In this document: in pieces, positions 56,911 to 64,000 of the stretch
Layout: each line of letters opens with the position of its first letter
Position numbering within the stretch: the first letter of the stretch is position 1
Assembly: GCA_036406475.1 (NCBI GenBank)
Contig: DASXBA010000032.1
Location: forward strand, 31,333 to 95,332
DNA: 64,000 nucleotides
Source: DASXBA01 sp036406475
Lineage (GTDB): Bacteria; Actinomycetota; Thermoleophilia; Solirubrobacterales; Thermoleophilaceae
Direction of reading: 5' to 3'
Translations under genes and position numbers: made by a program
Notes under the pieces: model-generated
What the model was told of the DNA's origin: nothing
The model's database searches: none
What the model saw: the letters and a program-made list of their open reading frames with translations, nothing else

Positions 56911-57338
56911 AAGTCTTCCGGCAGGATCGCGCCCGACTCCAGCGCGCCGACGAAGCGGTCGATCTCGTCGGCCATGTTCGCCCGCATTAGCCGCTTGTAG
57001 TCGCGGGCCAGCGCGTCCGCGCCGCGGTCGAGCTGCTCGTCGAAACGCTCGACGGTGTCCTGTGCGAACACACCCTCGCGGTGGACGTCGCAGTTGGGGC
57101 AGTGGAGCAGGACGCTCCAGTTCTCAGGGCCGGCCTCTTCCCACTCGACCGGATAGACCAGACCGCCGCCGCAGTCGAGGCAGACGTGCAGGTCCTGGTC
57201 CGGCTCGGCATGGGGGAGCGCCTCCTGAACGGGCGCGTCGACCGTGTCCTTGAAGTACACGACCTCGATCGTCTTCCCGCTCGGGAGAACGACGCGCTTC
57301 ACGAAGTGGCTCTGATCCTCGTGGTGCTCCATCTCCAT
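56907..57338 (-). CDS. Zinc-ribbon-containing protein of unknown function
   Basis: This 143-residue protein begins MEMEHHEDQSHFVKRVVLPS after a GGAG element. The central HVCLDCGGGLVYPVEW and LLHCPNCDVHREGVFAQDTV supply a CXXC pair on each side, a four-cysteine zinc ribbon. The remainder is acidic and helical (TVERFDEQLDRGADALARDY). It resembles small actinobacterial proteins of unknown role. It is convergent with the prenyl synthase and divergent from dcd. Confidence 0.75.
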   Translation of the reverse strand: MEMEHHEDQSHFVKRVVLPSGKTIEVVYFKDTVDAPVQEALPHAEPDQDLHVCLDCGGGLVYPVEWEEAGPENWSVLLHCPNCDVHREGVFAQDTVERFDEQLDRGADALARDYKRLMRANMADEIDRFVGALESGAILPEDF

Positions 57339-57444
57339 CCTCAAGCTCCGTATCGGCACTCTCCAAGGGAACTTGAGAGGTTTTTTTGCGGAAATTCCGG
57401 GCGCTCCAAAACGTTGCCGCCGCGGCCAATACACTCGGCCCGCC

Positions 57445-58017
57445 GTGGTACTCAGCGACCGCACGATCCGGGCCGAGATCGAGGCCGGGCGAATCGTCAT
57501 AGAGCCCTTCGAGGATGACCTCATCCAGCCATCCAGTGTCGACGTTCGGGTGGACAGCAGGTTCCGCGTCTTCCACAACGCGCGCTACCCGTACATCGAC
57601 GTCCGCCAGCCGATGGAGGACCTCACGGAGCTCGTCGACGTGAGCGAGCGCGAGCCGTTCATCCTCCACCCGGGCGAGTTCGTCCTCGGGCAGACGCTCG
57701 AGCACGTGACGCTGCCCGACGACCTCGTGGCGCGGCTAGAGGGCAAGAGCTCGCTGGGCCGCCTCGGCCTCCTGATCCACTCCACCGCGGGCTTCGTCGA
57801 CAGCGGCTTCTCGGGCAACCTGACGCTCGAGCTGTCGAACGTCGCCAACCTCCCGATCACCATCTACCAGGGCATGCCGATCGGTCAGATCTCGTTCATG
57901 CGCATGGACGGGCCGGTCGAGCGGCCGTACGGCTCGCGCGAGACGAGCAGCAAGTATCAGGGCCAGGCGGAGCCGACTCCCTCGCGCTTCTACTTGAACT
58001 TCACCGACCGCGATTAG
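57445..58017 (+). CDS. dcd: dCTP deaminase
   Basis: This makes dUTP from dCTP for thymidylate synthesis. The 190-residue protein has SDRTIRAEIEAGRIVIEPFE, LIQPSSVDVRVDSRFRVF, EHVTLPDDLVARLEGKSSLG, the active-site block RLGLLIHSTAGFVDSGFSGN and TLELSNVANLPITIYQGMPI. An acidic, polar C-terminal tail ends FYLNFTDRD. The GTG at 57445 is 9 bases after TACACT (57430-57435), a leaderless-type start. Confidence 0.96.
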   Translation: MVLSDRTIRAEIEAGRIVIEPFEDDLIQPSSVDVRVDSRFRVFHNARYPYIDVRQPMEDLTELVDVSEREPFILHPGEFVLGQTLEHVTLPDDLVARLEGKSSLGRLGLLIHSTAGFVDSGFSGNLTLELSNVANLPITIYQGMPIGQISFMRMDGPVERPYGSRETSSKYQGQAEPTPSRFYLNFTDRD

Positions 58018-58029
58018 CCCAGCGCTACC

Positions 58030-58263
58030 ATGGGCGGCATGCCACTCGGTATAGGGCCGCTCGAGATCGTGATCGTCCTGATCATCGTGCTGATCATCTT
58101 CGGGCCCAAGCGCCTGCCCGACCTGGGGCGCTCGCTGGGCAAGGGGATGCGCGAGTTCAAGGAATCGGTCACCGGCAACGACCGGGACGAGCTTCCGCCT
58201 TCGCCGGACAACGCCGGCAAGCCGGAGCCCGTCGCCGCAGAGCCGACCGAGCAGAAGTCCTAG
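58030..58263 (+). CDS. tatA: Sec-independent translocase protein TatA
   Basis: This 77-residue protein (or 74 if it starts at ATG 58039) has the TatA/B form: a short N-terminus, one membrane helix GPLEIVIVLIIVLIIFGPKR, then an amphipathic helix LPDLGRSLGKGMREFKESV and an acidic tail. The FGP hinge between the two is diagnostic. A TACCAT element overlapping the first ATG supports the second. tatC follows 16 bases on. Confidence 0.94.
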   Translation: MGGMPLGIGPLEIVIVLIIVLIIFGPKRLPDLGRSLGKGMREFKESVTGNDRDELPPSPDNAGKPEPVAAEPTEQKS

Positions 58264-58279
58264 CTAGAGCCGCCGGCGC

Positions 58280-59047
58280 ATGCGGCGCATCAAGCCCGTC
58301 TCGCACGAGGACCGGCTATCGGTCATCGACCACCTGGATGAGCTCCGCTCGCGGATCGTCGTCGCGCTGCTCGCCTTCGCGGTCGCCTTCGGCCTCTGCA
58401 TCTGGCAGAACCACCTGATCCTCGACATCCTCAACCGGCCGCTGCCGGACGACACGCACCCGCTGACGTTCGGCGTCACCGAGCCGTTCATGACGACGAT
58501 CACCAACTCCGGCTACGCCGCGATCGTGATCGCGCTGCCGGTGCTGCTCTACGAGATCTACGCCTTCATCTTCCCCGCGTTCAGCCCGCGCGAGCGGCGT
58601 GTTGCCCTGCCGCTGCTGCTGATGGTGCCGCTGCTCTTCATCGCCGGCGTGGTCTTCTGCTACTTCATCGTGCTTCCGCCGGCAATCAAGTTCCTCCTCC
58701 ACTTCAACGCGGACGAGTTCAACACCCAGGTCCGGGCGCGGGACTACTACAGCTTCACAACGCTCACGATGCTGGCAATGGGCCTCGGCTTCCAGGTGCC
58801 GGTGGTGATCCTCGGCCTGGTCCGGCTCGACATCGTGTCGGTCGAGATGCTGCGCAAGAACCGCCGCTACGCGGTCCTCGGCTCGGCGGTGCTGGCGATG
58901 CTCCTGCCGACCGTCGATCCGGTCTCGATGCTGATCGAAACGGCGCCGATCTACGCTCTCTACGAGCTCAGCATCGTGCTCGGCCGGCTGTTCGGACCAC
59001 GGCCCGAGGAGGTCGACGGCCAGGTGGCGTCGGCCGAGGGCTCGTAG
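58280..59047 (+). CDS. tatC: Sec-independent translocase protein TatC
   Basis: This 255-residue receptor reads twin-arginine signals. It has six membrane helices, the N-terminal HLDELRSRIVVALLAFAVAF, the PFMTTITNSGYAAIVIALP region, LLYEIYAFIFPAFSPRERR with its conserved Glu-Pro-Arg elements, and a final cytoplasmic tail. With TatA it probably exports the Rieske protein at 52991. No separate tatB is in the window, as in many actinobacteria with a two-gene set. Confidence 0.96.
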   Translation: MRRIKPVSHEDRLSVIDHLDELRSRIVVALLAFAVAFGLCIWQNHLILDILNRPLPDDTHPLTFGVTEPFMTTITNSGYAAIVIALPVLLYEIYAFIFPAFSPRERRVALPLLLMVPLLFIAGVVFCYFIVLPPAIKFLLHFNADEFNTQVRARDYYSFTTLTMLAMGLGFQVPVVILGLVRLDIVSVEMLRKNRRYAVLGSAVLAMLLPTVDPVSMLIETAPIYALYELSIVLGRLFGPRPEEVDGQVASAEGS

Positions 59048-59065
59048 CTAGCCTTGGCCTGACTC

Positions 59066-59722
59066 ATGCTCTTCGACCTACGAGGGAAGCGCCGCCGGGC
59101 CGTCCAGGTCACCTACCTGAGCCTCGCCATCCTGATGGGGGCGGGCCTCGTCTTCTTCGGGATCGGCGGGAGCGTTTCCGGCGGCCTGCTCGACGCCTTC
59201 AAGGGCAATGGAAGCGGAGGCGGCAACGACGCGATCGAGAAGCGGATCGACAAGGAGAAGAAGCTCGCCGCCGCCGGCAACCAGGCGGCCATCAAGGACC
59301 TCGTGCGCGACTACTACCAGCTGGCCACCACCAAGACGTCGTCCAACGCGACGAGCTTCCCCGAGTCGGCCAAGGGCGACCTCGCCAACTCCGGCCGCTA
59401 CTGGAAGCGCTATCTCACCGTGACCAAGAAGCCGGACTCGTCGCTGGCCCGCGTCGCGGTCCAGGTCTATGACATCACCGCGCTGAACAAGCCCAAGGAC
59501 GCGCAGCAGGCGGCGCAGATCATCGCCGAGACCGAGAACGACGCCTCTTCCTATCTCGCGCTCGTGCAGTACGCCACTCTCGCGCACGACACGCGCACGG
59601 CCGACCTGGCCGGCATCAAGGCCGTGGACCTCGCCCCGAAGGGCCAGAAAAAGCAGGTGAAGCTGCAGGTGAAGCAGCTCAAGCAGGCAGCGTCGCAACC
59701 TCAGGTGCAGCAGGGCGGCTAG
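59066..59722 (+). CDS. Membrane-anchored helical-repeat protein of unknown function
   Basis: This 218-residue protein begins MLFDLRGKRRRAVQVTYLSL with one membrane helix (LSLAILMGAGLVFFGIGG), a glycine-rich linker and a helical extracytoplasmic region containing YYQLATTKTS-like and LARVAVQVYDITALNKPKDA segments that resemble TPR repeats. It ends with a lysine/glutamine tail. No catalytic motif is visible. It follows tatC by 18 bases and may be co-transcribed with it. Confidence 0.7.
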   Translation: MLFDLRGKRRRAVQVTYLSLAILMGAGLVFFGIGGSVSGGLLDAFKGNGSGGGNDAIEKRIDKEKKLAAAGNQAAIKDLVRDYYQLATTKTSSNATSFPESAKGDLANSGRYWKRYLTVTKKPDSSLARVAVQVYDITALNKPKDAQQAAQIIAETENDASSYLALVQYATLAHDTRTADLAGIKAVDLAPKGQKKQVKLQVKQLKQAASQPQVQQGG

Positions 59723-59771
59723 ATTTCCTGGCTCGCAACGGCTGGCCTAACTCGAATTACTTAGGAGAAGC

Positions 59772-60131
59772 GTGAATTTCCACATCCAGGACGAGGAAGT
59801 CGACGGTGGGACGCACGTCATCGAGCTCGGTGGCGAGGTCGACCTCTATACGGCGCCCGAGTTCAAGGAGCGCATGGTCGAGCTGATCGAGTCCGGCAAG
59901 AAGCAGATCATCGTCGACCTCTCCCAGGCCACCTTCATCGACTCCACGACGCTCGGCGTCCTCGTGGGCGGCGTCAAGCGCCTCCGGCCGGCCGGAGGCT
60001 CGCTGACGCTCGTCTGCACCGACGACAACATCACCAAGATCTTCGAGATCACCGGCCTCGATCGCGTCTTCCCGATCCACGGATCGAGGGACGAGGCGCT
60101 GCAGGCCATCAAGAGCGGCGCCACCGAATAG
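59772..60131 (+). CDS. STAS-domain anti-sigma factor antagonist
   Basis: This 119-residue SpoIIAA/RsbV-like protein starts at GTG 59772, preceded by TTAGGAGAAG at 59761-59770, one of the few clear ribosome sites in the window. It has VIELGGEVDLYTAPEFKERM, IIVDLSQATFIDSTTLGVLV with the phosphorylatable Ser58, and GLDRVFPIHGSRDEALQ. It binds an anti-sigma kinase when unphosphorylated. The GAF/SpoIIE phosphatase at 1139 could be an upstream partner, but the genes are 57 kb apart. Confidence 0.92.
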   Translation: MNFHIQDEEVDGGTHVIELGGEVDLYTAPEFKERMVELIESGKKQIIVDLSQATFIDSTTLGVLVGGVKRLRPAGGSLTLVCTDDNITKIFEITGLDRVFPIHGSRDEALQAIKSGATE

Positions 60132-60137
60132 CGCCTC

Positions 60138-60143
60138 TACAAT
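60138..60143 (+). promoter_or_regulatory. -10 hexamer for tRNA-Lys
   Basis: TACAAT lies 11 bases before the tRNA, the same spacing as for tRNA-Ile at 37309. Confidence 0.45.
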
Positions 60144-60154
60144 CGCCAGTCGCC

Positions 60155-60227
60155 GGGCCGTTAGCTCAACTGGTAGAGCAGGAGACTCTTAATCTCAAGG
60201 TTGAAGGTTCGAGTCCTTCACGGCCCA
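60155..60227 (+). tRNA. tRNA-Lys (anticodon CTT)
   Basis: The 73-base cloverleaf has acceptor arms GGGCCGT (60155-60161) and ACGGCCC (60220-60226), D-stem GCTC/GAGC, anticodon stem GGAGA/TCTCA with loop CTCTTAA, and T-arm GAAGG-TTCGAGT-CCTTC. The discriminator is A and no CCA is encoded. The methyltransferase reading frame continues back into its 3' end. Confidence 0.97.
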
Positions 60228-60285
60228 CTCGCTCTCGCGCCACTTCGTAAAGCTCTGCGACGTCCGCGACTTCGGCGATCCGGCA

Positions 60286-61104
60286 GTGGCGGGCGTCCTC
60301 CGGGAGATCCTGCCCGAGCGGGATCCGGCTGAGCATCGCGAGCGCAAGGTGTGGGAGTTCGCCATGCTGGCGCTCCTCCTGGAGGAGCTCGGCTGCCTGA
60401 GCGAGCCGACCGAGGTGCTGGGAGTCGGCGCCGGCGACGAGCGGATCGCGTTCTGGCTGGCCAACCGGGTCGGCCGGGTCGTGGCCACCGACATCTACGG
60501 CGAGGGCTCCTTCTCCGGGCGGGAGGCGGAGGGGTCGATCCTCACGGACCCGGCCGGGCACGCGCCGTTCCCGTACCGCGAGGACCGGCTCGAGGTCCTG
60601 CGGGCAGACGCGCGCGAGCTGCCCTTCGAGGACGGGAGCTTCGACGTCGTCTACTCGCTCTCGTCGATCGAGCACTTCGGCCTGCCCGGCGACGTGGCGC
60701 GGGCGGCCGCCGAGATCGGGCGCGTGCTGCGGCCCGGCGGGCACGCGGCGATCGCCACGGACTGCTTCGTCCGCCGCCACCCCCTCAACGCGGCGCCGGT
60801 CGACCTGGCGGTCAGGCTGGCAAGCCTGGGCCGCCGCTACCGGCGCGCGACCCCCCGCCGGCGGGCCGTGCTTGGAGAGGTCCTCACGCCCCGCGAGCTC
60901 GAGCGGCTGATCGTGCGGCCGTCGGGGCTCCGCCTCGTGCAGCCGCTCCACCTGGACCTCTCGCGGGAGTCGTGGGACAACGTCACCCGCATCCGCGAGG
61001 ACGGCAGCACCGAGCCGGCGACGGGCGAGCAGTACCCGCACATCCTGTTGCGCTCGAGCCGGTCGGTCTTCACCTCTGTGTTCCTGGCGCTCGAGAAGGC
61101 CTAA
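60286..61104 (+). CDS. SAM-dependent methyltransferase (N-terminus possibly truncated)
   Basis: This is a class I methyltransferase of 272 residues from GTG 60286. It shows EFAMLALLLEELGCLSEPTE, the SAM loop VLGVGAGDERIAFWLANRVG, ATDIYGEGSFSGREAEGS, LRADARELPFEDGSFDVVYS, SLSSIEHFG and RVLRPGGHAAIATDCF. The frame stays open upstream to the 3' part of tRNA-Lys and reads SRHFVKLCDVRDFGDPA, which looks like real protein, but there is no ATG, GTG, TTG or CTG there. The gene may have lost its start. Its stop is shared as CTAA with the convergent neighbour. Confidence 0.8.
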   Translation: MAGVLREILPERDPAEHRERKVWEFAMLALLLEELGCLSEPTEVLGVGAGDERIAFWLANRVGRVVATDIYGEGSFSGREAEGSILTDPAGHAPFPYREDRLEVLRADARELPFEDGSFDVVYSLSSIEHFGLPGDVARAAAEIGRVLRPGGHAAIATDCFVRRHPLNAAPVDLAVRLASLGRRYRRATPRRRAVLGEVLTPRELERLIVRPSGLRLVQPLHLDLSRESWDNVTRIREDGSTEPATGEQYPHILLRSSRSVFTSVFLALEKA

Positions 61105-61754
61105 AGCCAGCTCCAGGCATCCCGGAACGCCTCCCTGCCGCCGCTCTCGACGATCTCGCCGTGTCCCACGATCAGCCGGTCGAAGTCCCACGCGAGGATG
61201 CGGTCGATCGACGCCCGCGCCGCCGCCCGGTCGCGGACGGTGAGGCGGAAGGGCCCGGTCGCCCCCATCCGCGGGCGCATACGCGGCCCCCAGGCCCAGA
61301 GGCGGGTGAGGAGCGGGGCGCCCGGCCGGATGTTGAAGCAGGTGTCGCCCACGATCAGGGACCGGCTCGGCCGGTGGAGGAAGACGACCTCCTCGAGCCT
61401 GACGCTGCCGCGGAAGATCCCCTGATCGAGCTCGGCCGCCCAGCGCTCGTCCGGCTCGTCGCCTAGCTCCCCGGCGAAGCGGAGGTCCCGGCGCTTGCGC
61501 GCCAGGCCGGGCGGGGCGAACAGCTCGGCCGCCGGGTAGTCGCCCATCGAGAGGTGGCCGTGGAGGCTGCTCGCCGCCACCACGTAGCGGACCTCACCGA
61601 GGCCCGCCAGGTCGTCGCTCGGCGGCAGCGGCGAGTGGAGCCAGAGTCCGCCGGCCGCAAGGCGCACGACCGTCATCCGCCGGCCCATCTCGGCGAGGTA
61701 GCGGTGCGGCGCCTCCTCGACCCAGATGTCCGGTCCCAGCGGGCGCAGCGGCAC
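61101..61754 (-). CDS. DUF4336 family (metallo-beta-lactamase-like) protein
   Basis: This 217-residue protein starts at GTG 61754. It follows the DUF4336 layout: PLGPDIWVEEAPHRYLAEMG, LHSPLPPSDDL, VRYVVAASSLHGHLSMGDYP, FRGSVRLEEVVFLHRPSRSL, LIVGDTCFNI and a final FDRLIVGHGEIVESGG. The histidines and aspartates resemble a reduced metallo-beta-lactamase site. Function is unknown. Its start lies 20 bases from the start of the divergent aminotransferase. Confidence 0.85.
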   Translation of the reverse strand: MPLRPLGPDIWVEEAPHRYLAEMGRRMTVVRLAAGGLWLHSPLPPSDDLAGLGEVRYVVAASSLHGHLSMGDYPAAELFAPPGLARKRRDLRFAGELGDEPDERWAAELDQGIFRGSVRLEEVVFLHRPSRSLIVGDTCFNIRPGAPLLTRLWAWGPRMRPRMGATGPFRLTVRDRAAARASIDRILAWDFDRLIVGHGEIVESGGREAFRDAWSWL

Positions 61755-61774
61755 CCCGCGTATTCTGCTCCGGT

Positions 61775-62566
61775 GTGAGCGAGCTCGGCTGCCTGGACGG
61801 AACGATCGAGCGCGCGGAGGAGACGTTCGTCCCCGCGACCGACGAGGGCTTCCTCAGGGGCGACGGCGTGTTCGAGGTGATCCGCGTCTACGACGGCAAG
61901 CCGTTCGCGCTCGGCGAGCACCTCGACCGCATCGAGCGCTCCGCGGCCAACCTGCAGCTGGGCTGGTTCGTCCCGCGGGCGGCGCTCGAGGAGGAGATCC
62001 CCTGGCTCCTGAACGAGCGCGGCGGCAGCAGCTTCGACGGCGCGCTGCGCGTGGTCCTGACTCGCGGCGGCCACCGGCTGCTGCTCACGGAGGCGCTCTC
62101 GGATGGGCCCGAGCGCGCCCGCCTCGGCTTCGTCACCTATGCGCCCACGCGCGTGCTCGACGGGGTCAAGTCGCTCTCGTACGCCGGGAACATGCTCGCC
62201 TCGCGGATGGCGCAGGAGCGCGGCTTCGACGAGGCGCTGCTGGTCACCCCGCACGGCCGCGTGCTCGAGGCGCCGACGTCATCGATCTTCTGGGTTGGAG
62301 ACGACGGGGTTCTCTGCACGCCGCCGCTCGACGACCACATTCTGGCCTCGATCACGCGTGACAAGCTGCTCGGCCTGCTGGGTGGCGAGGAGCGTCCGCT
62401 CACGACCGACGAGCTCCTGGGAGCGAGAGAGGCCTTCCTCGCCTCGACGATCCGCGAGGTGCAGTCCGTGGCGGCGGTGGAGGACACGGAGTTCCCGGAG
62501 ACGGGAGAGGTGACCCGCAAGGCCGCCGCGGCCTTCCGGGCTCACGTCGAGGCTGAGCTCAGCTAG
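61775..62566 (+). CDS. Class IV aminotransferase (BCAT/aminodeoxychorismate lyase-like)
   Basis: This fold-type IV PLP enzyme has 263 residues. It contains FLRGDGVFEVIRVYDGKPFA, LGEHLDRIERSAANLQLGW, the PLP lysine in DGVKSLSYAGNMLASRMAQE, and DEALLVTPHGRVLEAPTSSI with the phosphate-binding Thr/Ser. Either branched-chain aminotransferase, D-amino acid transaminase or PabC-type lyase is possible; the residues seen do not decide between them. The start GTG 61775 follows TATTCT (61761-61766) by 8 bases. Confidence 0.88.
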   Translation: MSELGCLDGTIERAEETFVPATDEGFLRGDGVFEVIRVYDGKPFALGEHLDRIERSAANLQLGWFVPRAALEEEIPWLLNERGGSSFDGALRVVLTRGGHRLLLTEALSDGPERARLGFVTYAPTRVLDGVKSLSYAGNMLASRMAQERGFDEALLVTPHGRVLEAPTSSIFWVGDDGVLCTPPLDDHILASITRDKLLGLLGGEERPLTTDELLGAREAFLASTIREVQSVAAVEDTEFPETGEVTRKAAAAFRAHVEAELS

Positions 62567-62687
62567 GGTCGCGCGGCTCGCCGTTCACCTGGTGACTCAC
62601 GTACCAGGCGAAGTGCCGGGCCACATCCGCGGCCAGTCCGACCGCGCTGACAGCGCCTCCGAGCAGCTTTTTAGCCATATCCGTCAT
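62559..62687 (-). CDS. Small amphipathic protein of 42 residues, hypothetical
   Basis: The minus strand from ATG 62687 encodes MTDMAKKLLGGAVSAVGLAA, then DVARHFAWYVSHQVNGEPRD and a PS end. The first half is a Lys/Gly/Ala amphipathic or membrane-binding helix; the rest is polar. It overlaps the end of the aminotransferase by 8 bases and is divergent from wecB. Coherent composition suggests a real small gene, but short length limits certainty. Confidence 0.4.
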   Translation of the reverse strand: MTDMAKKLLGGAVSAVGLAADVARHFAWYVSHQVNGEPRDPS

Positions 62688-62727
62688 CAATTCTACGCCC
62701 AAATAACGCCGGAACAGACCTTTTCTT

Positions 62728-63804
62728 ATGCGAATCGTCACGATCATCGGTAACCGCCCCCAGTTCGTGAAGGCGGCCGCGGTCTCGCGGCTGCTGCGCG
62801 AGCAACACGACGAGCTGATCGTCCACACGGGCCAGCACTACGACGACGAGCTCTCGCGGGTGTTCTTCGACGAGCTGGGCGTGCCGGCGCCGGACCGGGA
62901 GCTGGGCGCGGGATCGGGCAGCAACGTCGCCCAGACGGCGCGCATCCTGGCCGCCCTGGAGCCGGTGCTTGCCGAGCTCGGCCCGGACCTGGTCCTCGTG
63001 TACGGGGACACGAACTCGACGCTCGCGGGCGCCCTCGCCGCGTCGATGGCCGACCTGCCGCTCGGCCACGTCGAGGCCGGCATGCGCTCGTTCGACCGTT
63101 CGATGCCGGAGGAGCTCAACCGCGTGCTCACCGACCACGCCAGCGACCTCCTCCTCTGCTCGACCGAGACCGCGATGACCAACCTCGCGAGCGAGTCCGC
63201 GCGCGGCGATGCGCACCTGGTGGGCGACGTCATGGCCGACGTGTCGCTCGCCTTTCGCGACATCGCGGAGGAGCGCTCCGGCGCGCTCGAAGAGCACCGG
63301 CTCGAGCCGGGGGAGTACCTGGTGGTGACCGCCCACCGGGCGGGCAACGTGGACGACCCGGACCGGCTCCGCCGGCTCGTGGAGCTGCTCGAGGCGCTGC
63401 CATTGCGCGCCGTCTTTCCGCTGCACCCGCGCACCGAAGCGCGGCTGAAGGCCGCGGGCCTGCTCGAGCGTCTTCGCGACGCCGGGAACCTGGAGGTCAC
63501 GCCGCCGCTCGGCTATCTCGACTTCCTCAAGCTCGCCCGCCACGCACGGGCCGTGCTCACGGACTCCGGCGGGGTCCAGAAGGAGGCCTATCTGCTCGGT
63601 GTGCCCTGCGTGACCCTCCGCGACACGACCGAGTGGGTGGAGACCGTCGAGGCCGGCTGGAACGTCCTGGTCGACCTCGACCGCGAGGCGGCGCTGGCGG
63701 CGCTCGAGCGGAAGCCGCCCGCCGAGCGGCCCGAGCTCTACGGCGGCGGCCACGCCGCGGAGCGGGTTGTGGACGTGGTGTCCGCCTACACTGGCGCCCG
63801 ATGA
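62728..63804 (+). CDS. wecB: UDP-N-acetylglucosamine 2-epimerase (non-hydrolysing)
   Basis: This makes UDP-ManNAc for surface polysaccharides. The 358-residue protein has IVTIIGNRPQFVKAAAVSRL, HTGQHYDDELSRVFFDELGV, VYGDTNSTLAGALAASMADL, HVEAGMRSFDRSMPEELNRV, TAHRAGNVDDPDRLRRLVEL and DSGGVQKEAYLLGVPCVTLR, which together define the family. Its stop overlaps the next ATG (ATGA). The DegT aminotransferase at the other end of the window belongs to the same kind of pathway, although the two are not adjacent here. Confidence 0.97.
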   Translation: MRIVTIIGNRPQFVKAAAVSRLLREQHDELIVHTGQHYDDELSRVFFDELGVPAPDRELGAGSGSNVAQTARILAALEPVLAELGPDLVLVYGDTNSTLAGALAASMADLPLGHVEAGMRSFDRSMPEELNRVLTDHASDLLLCSTETAMTNLASESARGDAHLVGDVMADVSLAFRDIAEERSGALEEHRLEPGEYLVVTAHRAGNVDDPDRLRRLVELLEALPLRAVFPLHPRTEARLKAAGLLERLRDAGNLEVTPPLGYLDFLKLARHARAVLTDSGGVQKEAYLLGVPCVTLRDTTEWVETVEAGWNVLVDLDREAALAALERKPPAERPELYGGGHAAERVVDVVSAYTGAR

Positions 63805-64000
63805 GGATCGGAGTCGTGGGCCTCGGCTACTGGGGCCCCAACCTGGCACGCAACTTCGACCGGCTCCCCGACGCGGAGCTGGCCTGGCTCTGCGACGCCT
63901 CCGAGGACGCGCGTGCCCGCCAGTCGAACGAGTACCCGTCCGCCCGCGCGACCGGCGACTTCGACGAGATGCTCGCGGACGATTCGCTGGACGCGGTGGC
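63801..64000 (+). CDS. Gfo/Idh/MocA family oxidoreductase, N-terminal part
   Basis: Only the first 66 residues are in the window. They hold the NAD-binding Rossmann start MRIGVVGLGYWGPNLARNFD and the following LPDAELAWLCDASEDARARQ, then a FDEMLADDSLDAVA entry typical of the family. Coupled to wecB, it is probably a UDP-sugar dehydrogenase in surface polysaccharide synthesis. The C-terminal domain lies beyond the edge. Confidence 0.9.
   Translation, partial: MRIGVVGLGYWGPNLARNFDRLPDAELAWLCDASEDARARQSNEYPSARATGDFDEMLADDSLDAV

Overview
This is a GC-rich (about 70%) stretch of bacterial chromosome spanning a replication-origin neighbourhood. The fhaA-fhaB-pstP-rodA-pbpA-pknB cluster, a menaquinone methyltransferase and the dnaA-dnaN-recF-gyrB-gyrA / rpmH-rnpA-yidC-parAB layout point to an actinobacterium. 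The unusually large GyrB and the short, often leaderless-looking gene starts suggest a deep-branching group such as Thermoleophilia. That placement is inference; no 16S gene is present.

Layout. 0-8.3 kb: a truncated sugar aminotransferase, a DedA membrane protein, a GAF/SpoIIE phosphatase, purM, a secreted GH43 protein, an SRPBCC protein, a DsbA-fold protein without its redox cysteines, and a sensor Ser/Thr kinase. 8.3-18.4 kb (minus strand): a compact cell-wall growth and division cluster, kinase-fhaA-fhaB-pstP-rodA-pbpA-pknB-ddl, most genes touching by 1-4 bases. 18.4-23 kb: an anchored CARDB-like protein, a DUF4446 protein, pheA and an HNH nuclease. These are followed by a gene-poor patch holding inverted repeats, a possible structured transcript with a tiny ORF, a frameshifted pseudogene, an orphan membrane protein and a degenerate copy of the gyrA 3' end.

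23-37.3 kb is the origin region. On the minus strand lie dnaA, dnaN, recF, a DciA-like gene, gyrB and gyrA; on the plus strand lie rpmH, rnpA, yidD, yidC, jag, rsmG, parA and parB. Two matching parS-like palindromes sit inside dnaN and rsmG. 37.3-49 kb: tRNA-Ile, a bifunctional nuclease, a second D-Ala-D-Ala ligase paired with an aminotransferase, a phosphodiesterase-like enzyme, GtrA and two GT-C type membrane glycosyltransferases, YmdB, an ABC exporter and an ACT protein.

49-59.7 kb: a heme cluster (hemB, a fused siroheme-decarboxylase-like protein, hemL), a split cytochrome b complex with a fused cytochrome c, menaquinone genes, dcd and tatAC. These form a coherent respiratory block: heme, Rieske protein (probably Tat-exported), quinone and cytochrome b/c. 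59.7-64 kb: a STAS anti-anti-sigma factor, tRNA-Lys, a methyltransferase whose reading frame runs back into the tRNA, a DUF4336 protein, a class IV aminotransferase, a 42-residue protein, wecB and a truncated Gfo/Idh/MocA dehydrogenase.

Recurrent traits: many genes start 6-10 bases after a TANNNT hexamer; four genes appear to start with CTG, three of them overlapping the previous stop as CTGA; convergent genes often share a CTAA or CTAG tetramer as both stops; and heptamer repeats occur between 29.6 and 39.1 kb. No transposase, integrase or CRISPR array was seen. The most unusual candidate is the structured minus-strand element at about 21.7-21.95 kb.
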